A stretch of DNA of 64,000 nucleotides, from NCBI RefSeq assembly GCF_011603255.1, contig NZ_JAANCM010000002.1, positions 124,001 to 188,000 on the forward strand. Direction: 5' to 3'. Shown here piece after piece: positions 48,565-58,033 of the stretch (the stretch's first letter is position 1; each line of letters opens with the position of its first letter). A program made the position numbers and the translations under genes. The notes under the pieces are model-generated. The model did no database searches. It was not told the origin of the DNA and saw nothing but the letters and a program-made list of their open reading frames with translations. Source of the stretch: Ferranicluibacter rubi. GTDB lineage: Bacteria; Pseudomonadota; Alphaproteobacteria; Rhizobiales; Rhizobiaceae.

Positions 48565-48649
48565 GTCCGGTTTATGGAAAGCCATCACAACGGACCCGGG
48601 TGCGATCCCCGGGTGGCTCTTCCGGCCGCCGATCCGCCGGACAACGCAC
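48565..48649 (+). promoter_or_regulatory. structured leader upstream of the SulP gene
   Basis: Three consecutive hairpins can form: TCCGGTTTATGG...CCATCACAACGGA (48565-48593), ACCCGGG-TGCGATC-CCCGGGT (48594-48614, perfect) and TCCGGC-N9-GCCGGA (48621-48641, perfect). Loop TGCG (48601-48604) is complementary to CGCA at 48645-48648, a possible pseudoknot. The SulP start is about 70 bases downstream and has no good Shine-Dalgarno site. This looks like a cis-regulatory RNA; the ligand, if any, is unknown. Confidence 0.45.
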
Positions 48650-48720
48650 AGCATCAGCCCTTATAACCGCTTCGGACCTCGTCCCGGCTGGTGCGTTCCT
48701 GTTTGCGAAACGTTCAATCC

Positions 48721-50202
48721 ATGATCTCACTGTCCACCTACCGCCACGAATGGTTTTCCAACATTCGCGGCGACATCCTCTCCGGCGTCGTCGTGGCGCT
48801 GGCGCTCATTCCCGAGGCGATCGGGTTTTCGGTCATTGCGGGGGTCGATCCGAAGGTGGGGCTGTTTGCCTCCTTCGCCATCGCCTGCGTCGCCGCCTTT
48901 ACCGGCGGCCGGCCCGGTATGATTTCGGCTGCTACGGCAGCCACGGCCGTCGTCATGGTCAGCCTCGTGCGCGACCATGGCCTGCAATATCTCTTCGCCG
49001 CCACCATCCTCATGGGGCTTTTGCAGATCGCGGGCGGCTTCCTGAAGCTCGGGCGGCTCATGCGCTTCGTCTCGCGCTCGGTCATCACCGGCTTCGTCAA
49101 CGCACTGGCGATCCTGATCTTCATGGCGCAGCTGCCGGAGCTGATCGGCGTTCCCGCGCTGACCTATGTGATGATCGCCATCGGCCTCGGCATCATCTAC
49201 CTCTTCCCCTATGTGACGAAGGCCATCCCGTCGCCGCTGGTGGCCATCGCGGTGTTGACGGCCGTTGCGGTCTTCGGGGGCTTCGATCTGCGCACCGTCG
49301 GCGACCTCGGCGAGTTGCCCTCAAGCCTGCCGGTCTTCGGCCTGCCGGACGTGCCGCTGACCTGGGAAACGCTGCGGATCATCTTCCCCTATTCCGTGAC
49401 GCTTGCAGCCGTCGGCCTGCTCGAATCGCTGCTGACGGCGCAGATCGTCGATGACATGACGGATACGCCGAGCAACAAGAGCCAAGAATGTGTGGGTCAG
49501 GGGGCAGGCAACATCGCCTCGGCGCTGATCGGCGGCATGGGCGGTTGCGCCATGATCGGCCAGTCGGTCATCAACGTCTCCTCCGGCGGCCGCGGGCGGC
49601 TTTCCACCTTCGTTGCCGGTGCCTTCCTGCTGTTCCTGATCCTTGTTCTCGACGATATCGTGCGCATCATCCCGATGGCCGCTCTCGTCGCGGTCATGAT
49701 CATGGTGTCGATCGGCACTTTCTCCTGGCGGTCGATCCTCGACCTGCGCACCAACCCGTTGCCATCCTCCGTCGTCATGCTCGCAACCGTCGTCACCGTC
49801 GTCGCGACGCACGACCTTGCCAAGGGCGTCATCGTCGGCGTGCTGCTCTCGGGCGTGTTCTTCGCGGGCAAGGTGGCGAAGCTCTTCCGCGTGGTATCGC
49901 TCGGCGATGCCGTTGCCCGGACCTACCGCGTGGAAGGCCAGGTGTTCTTCGCCTCGGCCGACGCCTTCATCGCGGCCTTCGACTTCACCGAGAGTGCCGC
50001 CAGCGTGACGATCGACGTCTCCGCCGCGCATTTTTGGGATATTACGGCCGTCGGCGCACTCGACAAGGTGGTGCTGAAGTTCCGCCGGTCCGGTGTTCCC
50101 ATCGAGGTCATCGGCCTCAACGAGGCCAGTGCGACGATGCTCGACCGCTTTGCCGTGCACGACAAGCCGGATGCGCCGGCCCTGCCGCAGGCCTCGCACT
50201 GA
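48721..50202 (+). CDS. SulP family inorganic anion transporter
   Basis: About 493 residues with 10-12 membrane segments and a cytoplasmic STAS domain (from ~residue 400). The SulP signature is [20 protein letters not shown] near the N-terminus, and [20 protein letters not shown] mid-protein. Family members move sulfate, bicarbonate or other anions with H+ or Na+. Sulfate and bicarbonate cannot be told apart by eye. A GTG 30 bases upstream is an alternative start. A structured leader precedes the gene and a bidirectional terminator follows it. Confidence 0.93.
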   Translation: MISLSTYRHEWFSNIRGDILSGVVVALALIPEAIGFSVIAGVDPKVGLFASFAIACVAAFTGGRPGMISAATAATAVVMVSLVRDHGLQYLFAATILMGLLQIAGGFLKLGRLMRFVSRSVITGFVNALAILIFMAQLPELIGVPALTYVMIAIGLGIIYLFPYVTKAIPSPLVAIAVLTAVAVFGGFDLRTVGDLGELPSSLPVFGLPDVPLTWETLRIIFPYSVTLAAVGLLESLLTAQIVDDMTDTPSNKSQECVGQGAGNIASALIGGMGGCAMIGQSVINVSSGGRGRLSTFVAGAFLLFLILVLDDIVRIIPMAALVAVMIMVSIGTFSWRSILDLRTNPLPSSVVMLATVVTVVATHDLAKGVIVGVLLSGVFFAGKVAKLFRVVSLGDAVARTYRVEGQVFFASADAFIAAFDFTESAASVTIDVSAAHFWDITAVGALDKVVLKFRRSGVPIEVIGLNEASATMLDRFAVHDKPDAPALPQASH

Positions 50203-50211
50203 GATACGAAA

Positions 50212-50250
50212 AAGCCCGCCGGCCTCCTGTTTGAGGAGACCGGCGGGCTT
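50212..50250. terminator. bidirectional terminator after SulP gene
   Basis: AAGCCCGCCGG / CCGGCGGGCTT is an 11-pair stem extended inside by CTCC/GGAG. The minus strand continues TTTTTCG, a good T-tract for the gene ending at 50277; the plus strand serves the SulP gene. Confidence 0.88.
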
Positions 50251-50276
50251 CGTCGTTTCACATAGTCAAGGCCGCG

Positions 50277-51473
50277 TCAGTCGTTCGCGGTCACCTTGAC
50301 GCCCAGCACGCTCGGCAGCGTGTTCGGCGCGCCCATGCCGGCGCCCACGATCATCGGGAAGGGGACGGGCTTGGCCGGCTCCGCCGTGATCGTCAGGTTC
50401 TTCGGCGCATCCAGATAGGCGGTGATGGCCGCGGTCAGCTGGTTTTGTAGGTCGGGAAGGTTGAGCTGCGCGATCATGATCGGCGCGAGACCCTTGATCG
50501 ACTGCGCCATCTGTTCGCCCGTCACGCCCTGTTCCGCACCGAAGTAATCGAGCAGGCGCTTGGTGATCGAGGCATCCTCGAAGCGGATCGAGGCGGAGTT
50601 GAAGTTCAGCTGCTGGATGAGGCCCATCGCCGACAGGCCGAGCGCCTGGTTGGCGGCCTCCTTGTTGGGGTTGGCTTCGGCCGCCTTGAAGGCTTCCTGC
50701 AGCGAATTCAGGAGCTGGAGCGTGTAGCCCGAAACGTTGAAGCCGACCGACAGGCGGCCGACATTGTCGACGTTCACAGAGTTGTCGCGAACGGCGAAAA
50801 CGCCCGAGGCGAGGTCCCAGCTGCCTTCCACGGTGAACTCGCCGGTCGGATTCTGAAGGCCGAGCTTGTCGATCGCCATCTTGGTCTTGGCGTCCTTGAC
50901 GTCAGAAAGGTCGGCTTTCACACCACTGACGATGCCGTCGAAATCGATGCCCTTGTCGCCGTCCTGGCGGGTCAGGTTGCTTTCCGACTTGTCGATGGCG
51001 AACACGGTCTTGCCGCCAATCTCCACGGTGATCGGCCCGGTTCCGGCCGACTGGTAGTAGAGCAGGTCGTCGATGCTGCCGGTCCCGGTCTTGGCGGGAA
51101 TGCGCAGGCCCGAGATCGCAATGTCCTTGGCGGTCAGGCGGGCGCCGTCTGCCGTCCGGTCGATATCCGGGAAGTCCACCGTCTCCACGGTGTAGCCTCC
51201 GTCCGTAAGCTCCTCGACGCCGTCGAAGGTGAGGTCGCCGATCTTGAGCTCGTCCGCCGTCTTCACCGTGCTCCGCACGCTGGCGCCCTTGAGGACCACG
51301 CTGTCATCGTTGACATCGACCGCCTCGTAGGCGAGCGTCGCACCGTTGGTGGCATAGGCCGCGTTCAGCTTGGTAACGAAGTCGGCGCCATCGAGCGCGA
51401 AGGCGGGCGAGGCGAGGCCGGCGAAGGCGACGCCTGCCAGCAGGAAGCGAAGTCTTGGAAACTGCATCATCAT
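50277..51473 (-). CDS. uncharacterised exported protein
   Basis: Not recognised. About 398 residues. The signal peptide begins MMMQFPRLRFLLAGVAFAGL and ends at ASPAFA-L. The mature protein is acidic, rich in Asp, Gly and Thr, with alternating strands (DDSVVLKGASVRSTVK, IDFDGIVSGVKADLSDV) that suggest a beta-rich periplasmic protein, and a helical stretch (LLNSLQEAFKAAEANPNKEA) late on. No catalytic motif is seen. AAGGA precedes three consecutive ATG codons (51473, 51470, 51467), so the exact start is uncertain by two residues. Monocistronic. Confidence 0.8.
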   Translation of the reverse strand: MMMQFPRLRFLLAGVAFAGLASPAFALDGADFVTKLNAAYATNGATLAYEAVDVNDDSVVLKGASVRSTVKTADELKIGDLTFDGVEELTDGGYTVETVDFPDIDRTADGARLTAKDIAISGLRIPAKTGTGSIDDLLYYQSAGTGPITVEIGGKTVFAIDKSESNLTRQDGDKGIDFDGIVSGVKADLSDVKDAKTKMAIDKLGLQNPTGEFTVEGSWDLASGVFAVRDNSVNVDNVGRLSVGFNVSGYTLQLLNSLQEAFKAAEANPNKEAANQALGLSAMGLIQQLNFNSASIRFEDASITKRLLDYFGAEQGVTGEQMAQSIKGLAPIMIAQLNLPDLQNQLTAAITAYLDAPKNLTITAEPAKPVPFPMIVGAGMGAPNTLPSVLGVKVTAND

Positions 51474-51668
51474 TTGGTCCTTGCAAAGCCTGTGATATCG
51501 GGGTCGATGTCTCCAAGGCGATTTGGGCGGAAATATATGCGGCTGGTGGAGAAATGTCAGGTAAGCGTCGTGCTTTATTTGACGAGGGCTTTCATGGGCG
51601 GCGGTTTGCTGGGGATAGCGCCGGCGAGACAACTTGATGTTCACGGTTTGTTGAGGTAGCTACGACCC

Positions 51669-53921
51669 ATGGGACAGAGCCTTTTGCCGCCGTCGGGCGG
51701 AGACGATCATATTGAGCCCGTCGATCTCAAGGCGGCACTGGAAGAGCGCTATCTTGCCTATGCGCTTTCCACGATCATGCATCGTGCGCTGCCGGACGTT
51801 CGTGACGGCCTGAAACCGGTGCATCGCCGCATCATCCACGCGATGAGCGAGATGGGCATCCGTCCCAACACGGCCTTCAAGAAATGCGCCCGCATCGTCG
51901 GCGACGTCATCGGTAAGTTCCACCCGCATGGCGACCAGTCGGTCTACGACGCTTTGGTGCGGCTCGCCCAGGATTTCTCCCAGCGCTATCCGCTGGTCGA
52001 TGGACAGGGCAATTTCGGCAATATCGACGGCGATAATGCCGCGGCCTACCGGTACACCGAAGCGCGCATGACCGAGGTCGCAGCGCTGCTTCTGGAAGGC
52101 ATCGACCAGGATGCCGTCGATTTCCGCGCCACCTATAACGAGGAGGACGAAGAGCCTGTCGTTATGCCGGGCGCGTTCCCCAATCTGCTGGCCAATGGCT
52201 CATCCGGCATCGCGGTGGGCATGGCGACGTCGATCCCGCCGCACAATGCACACGAGCTTTGCGACGCGGCGCTGCTCTTGATCCGCAAGCCGGATGCGAC
52301 GATCGAGGAACTGGTCGAACTCGTGCCCGGTCCGGATTTTCCGACCGGCGGCATCATCATCGACAACAAGGCCAGCATCACCGAGGCCTACCGGACGGGG
52401 CGCGGCGGTTTCCGCGTGCGGGCGAAATGGGTCGTGGAAGACCTTGGCCGCGGTGTCTGGCAGATCATCATCACGGAAATTCCCTATCAGGTGCAGAAAT
52501 CGCGGCTGATCGAAAAGATCGCCGAACTGCTGATCGCCCGCAAGCTGCCGCTTCTCGAGGATGTGCGCGACGAGTCGGCCGAAGACGTGCGTGTCGTGCT
52601 GGTGCCCAAGAGCCGCAGCGTCGATCCCACCATCATGATGGAATCGCTGTTTCGGCTGACGGACCTCGAAAACCGCTTTCCGCTGAACATGAACGTGCTG
52701 TCGATGGGCCGCGTGCCCCGCGTCATGTCGATCTTTGATATCCTGACGGAGTGGCTGCAGCATCGCCGCGAGGTTCTGCAGCGCCGGTCGCGCTTTCGTC
52801 TGGCTGCCATCGAGCGCCGGCTGGAGATCCTTGGCGGCTATCTGATCGCCTATCTCAACCTCGACGAGGTCATCCGCATCATCCGCGAGGAGGACGAGCC
52901 GAAGCCGTCTCTGATCAAGCGGTTCACGCTGACCGACCTTCAGGCCGAATCGATCCTCAACATGCGCCTGCGCTCGCTGCGCAAGCTGGAGGAGTTCGAG
53001 ATCCGCACCGAGTTCAACGGTCTGACAGCTGAGAAGGCCGAGATCGACGCGCTGCTCGCCTCCGACGAAAAGCAATGGGACACGGTTGCCTCCGAAATCG
53101 GAGAGGTGAAGAAAAAATTCGCCAAGGCGACCGAACTCGGCCGCCGCCGCACGGTGTTTGCCGACGCGCCGGACACGGACGACGCGGCGATCCACCAGGC
53201 GATGATCGAGAAGGAGCCGATTACCGTCGTCCTCTCTCAAAAGGGCTGGATCCGCGCGCTGAAGGGGCACATCTCCGATACGGCGACGCTCCAGTTCAAG
53301 GAAGGCGATGCGCTGAAGTTTGCCTTCCCGGCGTCCACTACCGATCGCATCCTGATCGTCACCACCGGCGGCAAGGTCTATACGCTTGGCGGCGACAAGC
53401 TGCCCGGCGGGCGCGGCCACGGCGAGCCGCTGCGCATCATGGTCGATATGGAGAACGACCAGGACGTGCTGACCGCCTTCGTGCATAATCCCGCCCGCAA
53501 GGTGCTGATCGCGTCCGCCGCCGGCAACGGCTTCGTGATTTCCGAAAGCGAGATGGTGGCCAACACCCGCAAGGGCAAGCAGATCATGAACGTCGCCATG
53601 CCGGACGAGGCCAAGATGGTCGTGACCGTCAAGGGCGATCAGGTCGCCATCATCGGCGAAAACCGCAAGCTCCTCGTCTTCCCGCTGGCGCAGATCCCGG
53701 AAATGACCCGCGGCAAGGGCGTGCGCCTCCAGCGCTACAAGGACGGCGGCGTCTCCGACATCCGCTGCTTCACGCTGGCCGACGGCCTGACCTGGAGCGA
53801 CAGCGCCGGCCGCAGCTTTACCAAGACCGCCGCCGAACTCACCGAATGGATCGCCGACCGCGGTACTGCCGGCCGCGTCGTGCCCAAGGGCTTTCCGCGG
53901 AGCGGGAAGTTCGGGGGGTGA
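51669..53921 (+). CDS. parC: DNA topoisomerase IV subunit A
   Basis: Breakage-reunion subunit that decatenates daughter chromosomes with ParE. 750 residues. The N-terminal core starts [37 protein letters not shown] is present, and the catalytic tyrosine is in [12 protein letters not shown]. The quinolone-determining region [19 protein letters not shown] carries Asp and Tyr rather than Ser and Glu/Asp at the usual spacing. The C-terminal beta-pinwheel ([17 protein letters not shown]) is shorter than in GyrA. It ends 29 bases from the convergent toxin gene. Confidence 0.96.
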   Translation: MGQSLLPPSGGDDHIEPVDLKAALEERYLAYALSTIMHRALPDVRDGLKPVHRRIIHAMSEMGIRPNTAFKKCARIVGDVIGKFHPHGDQSVYDALVRLAQDFSQRYPLVDGQGNFGNIDGDNAAAYRYTEARMTEVAALLLEGIDQDAVDFRATYNEEDEEPVVMPGAFPNLLANGSSGIAVGMATSIPPHNAHELCDAALLLIRKPDATIEELVELVPGPDFPTGGIIIDNKASITEAYRTGRGGFRVRAKWVVEDLGRGVWQIIITEIPYQVQKSRLIEKIAELLIARKLPLLEDVRDESAEDVRVVLVPKSRSVDPTIMMESLFRLTDLENRFPLNMNVLSMGRVPRVMSIFDILTEWLQHRREVLQRRSRFRLAAIERRLEILGGYLIAYLNLDEVIRIIREEDEPKPSLIKRFTLTDLQAESILNMRLRSLRKLEEFEIRTEFNGLTAEKAEIDALLASDEKQWDTVASEIGEVKKKFAKATELGRRRTVFADAPDTDDAAIHQAMIEKEPITVVLSQKGWIRALKGHISDTATLQFKEGDALKFAFPASTTDRILIVTTGGKVYTLGGDKLPGGRGHGEPLRIMVDMENDQDVLTAFVHNPARKVLIASAAGNGFVISESEMVANTRKGKQIMNVAMPDEAKMVVTVKGDQVAIIGENRKLLVFPLAQIPEMTRGKGVRLQRYKDGGVSDIRCFTLADGLTWSDSAGRSFTKTAAELTEWIADRGTAGRVVPKGFPRSGKFGG

Positions 53922-53950
53922 GGGGTCCGGGAGTTCCGTCCGGTGATGTG

Positions 53951-54343
53951 TCAGACGGTTAGGCGCTCGCAATAATCCTGTAGGAAATTTGCGATCCCGC
54001 CTTCCGCGATGTCGCCTGAAGCAACGCCAAGGACGAACTCGACGGCCATCGCTTCTTCGGTGTCCAGCAACCATCCGTTGATGAGCAGGAATGTAAAGGC
54101 GGCCAGGAAGCCGGTTCTCTTGTTGCCGTCCGAAAAGGGATGGTTTCGCGTGATCCCGTAGAGGTAGGCTGCAGCGAGGACGAAAACGTCATCCTCGCCG
54201 TAGGCATGCTTGTGCAACGGACGCGCCAGCGCAGCTTCCAGTGCGTTCTCGTCCTTCAAACCGGGCAGCCCGCCGTGTTCCGCGAGTTGCTCGTCGTGAA
54301 TGGCCACGATACCCTCGCGCGAGAGCCAAGTATACCCTGTCAC
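53951..54343 (-). CDS. Doc/Fic-type toxin of a toxin-antitoxin pair
   Basis: A 130-residue death-on-curing family protein. The Fic-fold active motif is NHPFSDGNKRTGF (residues 67-79), with the catalytic histidine and phosphate-binding GNKR. Doc toxins phosphorylate EF-Tu; Fic relatives AMPylate proteins. The N-terminal LSREGIVAIHDEQLAEHGG and a helical bundle complete the domain, with the conserved length. The GTG start overlaps the antitoxin stop (GTGA). Confidence 0.92.
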   Translation of the reverse strand: MTGYTWLSREGIVAIHDEQLAEHGGLPGLKDENALEAALARPLHKHAYGEDDVFVLAAAYLYGITRNHPFSDGNKRTGFLAAFTFLLINGWLLDTEEAMAVEFVLGVASGDIAEGGIANFLQDYCERLTV

Positions 54344-54561
54344 TTTGCCAGTTCTCTCAGCGCATTCTTGTACTTCTCCATGCCGATCCGGGCAGCCTTC
54401 AACTGCTCCGAAAAGGATGCCGTTTCTGGAATGAGTTCCAGTTTGTTATCCGTCATGCGCACTGTCAGCGTGTCCCCCGCCTTCACACCCATGCGATCCA
54501 GAACATCTTTCGGCAGGATGACGCCTTCGGAATTTCCAATCTTACGGACGGTGACGTTCAT
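54340..54561 (-). CDS. AbrB/MazE-type antitoxin
   Basis: A 73-residue antitoxin. The N-terminal swapped-hairpin DNA-binding domain reads MNVTVRKIGNSEGVILPKDV, followed by LDRMGVKAGDTLTVRM. The C-terminal ~30 residues (TASFSEQLKAARIGMEKYKN) should wrap and block the toxin. AAGGAGA precedes the ATG; frames that start upstream run through the promoter. It is coupled to the Doc-type toxin and probably autoregulated through the tandem palindromes upstream. Confidence 0.92.
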   Translation of the reverse strand: MNVTVRKIGNSEGVILPKDVLDRMGVKAGDTLTVRMTDNKLELIPETASFSEQLKAARIGMEKYKNALRELAK

Positions 54562-54574
54562 AGTGGCTCTCCTT

Positions 54575-54615
54575 GTTATAACCGACGTTATAACAAAAAG
54601 GGCGTTCTCATACAA
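54575..54615 (-). promoter_or_regulatory. promoter and tandem operator of the Doc-type toxin-antitoxin operon
   Basis: On the minus strand, TTGTAT (54615-54610), 17 bases, then TATAAC (54592-54587) form a good promoter. GTTATAAC, itself an 8-bp palindrome, occurs twice with a 4-base gap (54575-54582 and 54587-54594), covering the -10 and start of transcription. This is the expected arrangement for antitoxin autorepression. Confidence 0.75.
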
Positions 54616-54657
54616 GAACCCCGAGGCGATGGTTTGTCAGCCGTTCGACAGACGGGA

Positions 54658-55437
54658 TCAGCCCGCCGCATCCTCGCCTGCAGGCCCGGCATACCGCTCC
54701 CAGCCACGAGCCATTAGGTGCTCCTGCGGCAGGAACTTCGTCTTGTAGTCCATCTTGCGCGAGCCCTTGACCCAATAGCCGAGATAGACGTGCGGCAGGC
54801 CGCGGTCCTGCGCCTTGCGGATGTGATCGAGGATCATGAAGGTGCCGAGGGAGCGGTCGGAAAAGGCGGGGTCGAAATAGGAATAGACCATCGAGAGGCC
54901 GTCGCCCATTTTGTCGGTCAGCGCGGCGCCGATCAGCGGGCCGTTGGCCCGGCCGGCAATGCCGTCGCCTTCGATGCGCAGGCGGTATTCGATGATCTTG
55001 GTGTTCACATGCGTATCCTCGACCATCATCGCATAATCGAGCACCGACATATCGGACATGCCGCCCTTCTGGTGGCGGTTGTCGAGGTAGCGGCGGAAGA
55101 GGGCATATTGCTCGCTCGACGGTTCGGCCGGGTATTCGGTGGACACCACATCGCTGTTTTCGGCGAGCACCCGCTTCATCGAGCGCGTCGGCTTGAATTC
55201 GCCGGCGACGATCCGCACGGAAACGCAGGCCCGGCAGCTTTCGCAGGCAGGGCGGTAGGCGATGTTCTGCGACCGGCGGAAGCCGCCCTGGGTCAGGAGG
55301 TCGTTGAGCTCAGGCGCCCGCTCACCCACCATATGGGTGAACACCTTCCGCTCCATCTCATGCGGCAGGTAGGGGCAAGCCGCCGGTGCCGTGAGGTAGA
55401 ACTGCGGAGACGGGGCGGTGTGGGTGTTCATGTTCAT
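54658..55437 (-). CDS. bpt: aspartate/glutamate leucyltransferase (arginyltransferase family)
   Basis: Transfers leucine from Leu-tRNA to N-terminal Asp/Glu, tagging proteins for the ClpS/ClpAP N-end rule pathway. About 259 residues. The N-terminal ATE domain holds the cysteine cluster [23 protein letters not shown]; the C-terminal GNAT-like domain shows [20 protein letters not shown] and [17 protein letters not shown]. The start could also be two codons in. No strong ribosome-binding site is visible. Confidence 0.93.
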   Translation of the reverse strand: MNMNTHTAPSPQFYLTAPAACPYLPHEMERKVFTHMVGERAPELNDLLTQGGFRRSQNIAYRPACESCRACVSVRIVAGEFKPTRSMKRVLAENSDVVSTEYPAEPSSEQYALFRRYLDNRHQKGGMSDMSVLDYAMMVEDTHVNTKIIEYRLRIEGDGIAGRANGPLIGAALTDKMGDGLSMVYSYFDPAFSDRSLGTFMILDHIRKAQDRGLPHVYLGYWVKGSRKMDYKTKFLPQEHLMARGWERYAGPAGEDAAG

Positions 55438-55600
55438 CTGGGGCGGCGATCACACTTCATGACCATACGATCACACTGCAGCGCTGTGCATCATGTATGA
55501 CGCACTCAGGTTCGCTGTAGCACTTTTATACCTGGTGCATAATATCATCCTGAAATCGACTCCGATTTGAGGGGTTATGCAGTAGCATGGCTCAAGAATG

Positions 55601-55632
55601 AAAAAGGTCAACCGGCCGTTAACACGACCGGT
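55601..55632 (-). terminator. terminator of the RDD gene
   Basis: Read on the minus strand: ACCGG-T-CGT-GTTA-ACG-G-CCGGT hairpin (55632-55611) followed a few bases later by TTTTT (55605-55601). It is 44 bases past the RDD gene stop. Confidence 0.65.
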
Positions 55633-55675
55633 CGAAAACACGTCGGATTGATGAGGCAGTGTGTCCGTGCAGGCG

Positions 55676-56152
55676 CTACGCGCTCAGCGGGTAGCTATCG
55701 CGTCGCACCGTCACCGTGCCGATGAGAAAATCGTGCAGCAGACGGCCGCGATCCGTGAACAGGCCGATGAGCACGATGAACGGCGTGAGGAAAGCATTCG
55801 CAATCCAGAAGATCACGAGATGCACGACCGCCGTCATAAAATCCATCGGCCGCCCGTCGGTCCGCGCGATCGCCAGCCCCATCATGGCCATGCCGGGCGA
55901 CGCCTGCGAACGACCGCCGACCGTGACGCCGAAGTAGAGCATCGCGACGATGGCAAAGAGTGCGGGATAGAGCAGGAAACCGAAACCGAGCGTCAGGATG
56001 CCGAGGAAGAACACGACAACGGCCGCGGGAATCCATAGAAGCGCGACGAAGAGATAATCGACGCAGAACGCAATGACCCGACGGCTGAGAACGCCGCGAT
56101 AGGCGCGCCAATCGGTACTGGGAAAGCGAACGTCATCCTGGCTGATAGTCAT
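55676..56152 (-). CDS. RDD family membrane protein
   Basis: About 158 residues. The family Arg-Asp pattern is in RRVIAFCVDYLFVALLW with aspartate at the membrane edge. Three to four hydrophobic segments follow, including ALFAIVAMLYFGVTVG, then GGRSQASPGMAMMGLAIART, the conserved loop. Function of most RDD proteins is undetermined; some act in ion transport. GGAGACCCAG precedes the ATG at 56152; an upstream TTG is unlikely. It lies between hemB and bpt on the same strand. Confidence 0.9.
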   Translation of the reverse strand: MTISQDDVRFPSTDWRAYRGVLSRRVIAFCVDYLFVALLWIPAAVVVFFLGILTLGFGFLLYPALFAIVAMLYFGVTVGGRSQASPGMAMMGLAIARTDGRPMDFMTAVVHLVIFWIANAFLTPFIVLIGLFTDRGRLLHDFLIGTVTVRRDSYPLSA

Positions 56153-56224
56153 CTGGGTCTCCAATCGTCATCACTTATATTGGAATGAAGCGGGACGGAT
56201 TCAAGCGGCCGCTTCTCCTCGTCA

Positions 56225-57241
56225 TCATCCTTTCCGGGCCAGAAGCCGCGCCACATCCAGTGCGAAATAGCTGAGGATGCCGTCGCAGCCGGCGCGTTTG
56301 AAGGCCAGCAGAGTTTCCATCATGACGCGTTCCTCGTCGATCCAGCCTTGCGCGCCGGCGGCCTTGATCATCGAATATTCGCCGGAGACCTGATAGGCGA
56401 AGACGGGCAGGCCGAAGGCGTCCTTCATGCGCCAGCAAATGTCGAGATAGGGCAGGCCGGGCTTCACCATCATCATGTCGGCGCCTTCCTCCACGTCGAG
56501 GGCGGCGTCCCGCAGGGCTTCGGTGCCATTGGCGGGGTCGATATAATAGGTCTTCTTGTCGCCCTTCAGCAGCCCGCTGGTGCCGATGGCTTCGCGATAG
56601 GGGCCGTAGAAGGCCGAGGCGAACTTGGTGGCATAGGCCATGATACCGACATTCTGGTGGCCGGCCGCATCCAGCGCCTGACGGATGACGCCGATGCGGC
56701 CGTCCATCATATCGGAGGGTGCGATGATATCGGCGCCGGCATCGGCCTGCGCGATGGCGGCGCGGGCGATCTGGGAAACGGTCTCGTCATTGACGATTTC
56801 GCCATCGCGCAGGATGCCGTCATGCCCGTGGCTGGTGAAGGGGTCGAGCGCGACGTCGGTGATGACGCCGATGCCGGGCACCGCCTTCTTGATGGCGCGC
56901 GTCGCCTGGTTGATCAGGTTGTCGGCATCGAGACTGTGTGAGCCGGTGTCGTCGCGCAGCGACAGATCGACGTTCGGGAAGGTGGCCAGCGCGGGAATGC
57001 CGAGATCGGCCGCCTCGCGCGCGGCTTCCACCGCCTTGTCGACGCTGAGGCGCATCACGCCGGGCATGGCGGCGATCGGCTCGACCACGTTCGTGCCGGG
57101 AACGAGGAAGATCGGCCAGATCAGGTCGTCCACCGTCAGCTGGTTCTCGCGCACCATCCGCCGTGTCCAGTCCGCCTTTCGATTGCGGCGCATCCGGCGA
57201 TGTCCGGTGATGAGGTCCACGATGTCGGTCTTGTCGGTCAT
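56225..57241 (-). CDS. hemB: delta-aminolevulinic acid dehydratase (porphobilinogen synthase)
   Basis: Condenses two ALA molecules to porphobilinogen in heme synthesis. About 338 residues. The Schiff-base lysines are in YATKFASAFYGPYR and MMVKPGLPYLD. The metal-binding region reads VALDPFTSHGHDGIL, with aspartates where zinc-type enzymes have cysteines, so this is the Mg-dependent type. I place the start at 57241, where MTDKTDIVDLITGHRRMRRN begins; the frame is open far upstream but not conserved there. Confidence 0.96.
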   Translation of the reverse strand: MTDKTDIVDLITGHRRMRRNRKADWTRRMVRENQLTVDDLIWPIFLVPGTNVVEPIAAMPGVMRLSVDKAVEAAREAADLGIPALATFPNVDLSLRDDTGSHSLDADNLINQATRAIKKAVPGIGVITDVALDPFTSHGHDGILRDGEIVNDETVSQIARAAIAQADAGADIIAPSDMMDGRIGVIRQALDAAGHQNVGIMAYATKFASAFYGPYREAIGTSGLLKGDKKTYYIDPANGTEALRDAALDVEEGADMMMVKPGLPYLDICWRMKDAFGLPVFAYQVSGEYSMIKAAGAQGWIDEERVMMETLLAFKRAGCDGILSYFALDVARLLARKG

Positions 57242-57455
57242 GAAGGGCGTCTTTCGGAAATTGCGCGAGCGCGCGCCATGAAGCAGTTGGGGAACATTTA
57301 TCACGATGGGGCAGGGAGGCAAAACATCCCAGGTGCGGCGTCTCGTCCCGGTTCTGCGTATAGAGCGCGTGTTGGCGCGTCCGACCGAGGGGGCACGGTG
57401 CAGCAATTTCGAGAGAGTCGGCTTTTCCGCGCCGGTGTTTCCTGCATAATGGGGC

Positions 57456-57683
57456 ATGACCGAGCTCCTAGAAAAAGCCGTTGAGGCCACCCGCGCTCTT
57501 CCTGCCGTCGTCCAGGACGAGATCGCTCGCACGATGCTGATCCTCGCCCGCGAGGAGTCGGAGCCGGTTCCATTGAGCGCGGGGGAGCTTGCAGCGATTG
57601 CCGTTTCCAAGAGCGCAGCCGCCCGCGGCGAGTTTGCAACCGACGAGGACATGCGCCTTATCTGGGCTGCCCACGGTCTGTGA
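57456..57683 (+). CDS. putative antitoxin of a ParE-type pair
   Basis: A 75-residue helical protein (MTELLEKAVEATRALPAVVQ) rich in Ala and Glu, of a kind often found immediately ahead of ParE toxins. A DNA-binding N-terminus is not obvious; LSAGELAAIAVSKSAAARGE could bind the toxin. Its stop overlaps the toxin start (GTGA). CATAAT seven bases before the ATG could be a -10 element, which would make the message nearly leaderless. Confidence 0.75.
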   Translation: MTELLEKAVEATRALPAVVQDEIARTMLILAREESEPVPLSAGELAAIAVSKSAAARGEFATDEDMRLIWAAHGL

Positions 57684-57973
57684 GGCTTCGCTACACCAGA
57701 CCGGCGATGATCGACCTTGAGAACGTTGCCGCGTATATCGGTGCGCATTCACCGCAAGGTGCGCGTCGGGTTATGCAGCGTATCAAGACCTTGATCGAGC
57801 AGCTTCAGGATCAGCCTTTCGCCGGCGCCCGTACGCAAGATCCCACGATTCGTCGTTTGATCGCGTTGCCTTATCCCTACCTGATTTTCTACGAGATCAC
57901 CGAGGCCGAGATCGTCATTCATGCCGTGCGGCATGGTTCCCGCGATCCTGCCGCCATGCCTGGCCAGACCTGA
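57680..57973 (+). CDS. RelE/ParE family toxin
   Basis: A 97-residue toxin of the RelE/ParE superfamily. RLRYTRPAMIDLENVAAYIG begins the fold, IKTLIEQLQDQPFAGART follows, and IRRLIALPYPYLIFYEIT and IVIHAVRHGSRDP are the typical C-terminal strands. ParE members inhibit gyrase and RelE members cleave mRNA; the sequence is closer in look to ParE. It starts with GTG overlapping the antitoxin stop. Confidence 0.9.
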   Translation: MRLRYTRPAMIDLENVAAYIGAHSPQGARRVMQRIKTLIEQLQDQPFAGARTQDPTIRRLIALPYPYLIFYEITEAEIVIHAVRHGSRDPAAMPGQT

Positions 57974-58033
57974 TGATCGATCATGTTGCCACGGGCTCCC
58001 ATCCCAGCCTAGCGGTTGTCACCATCCACCCTT

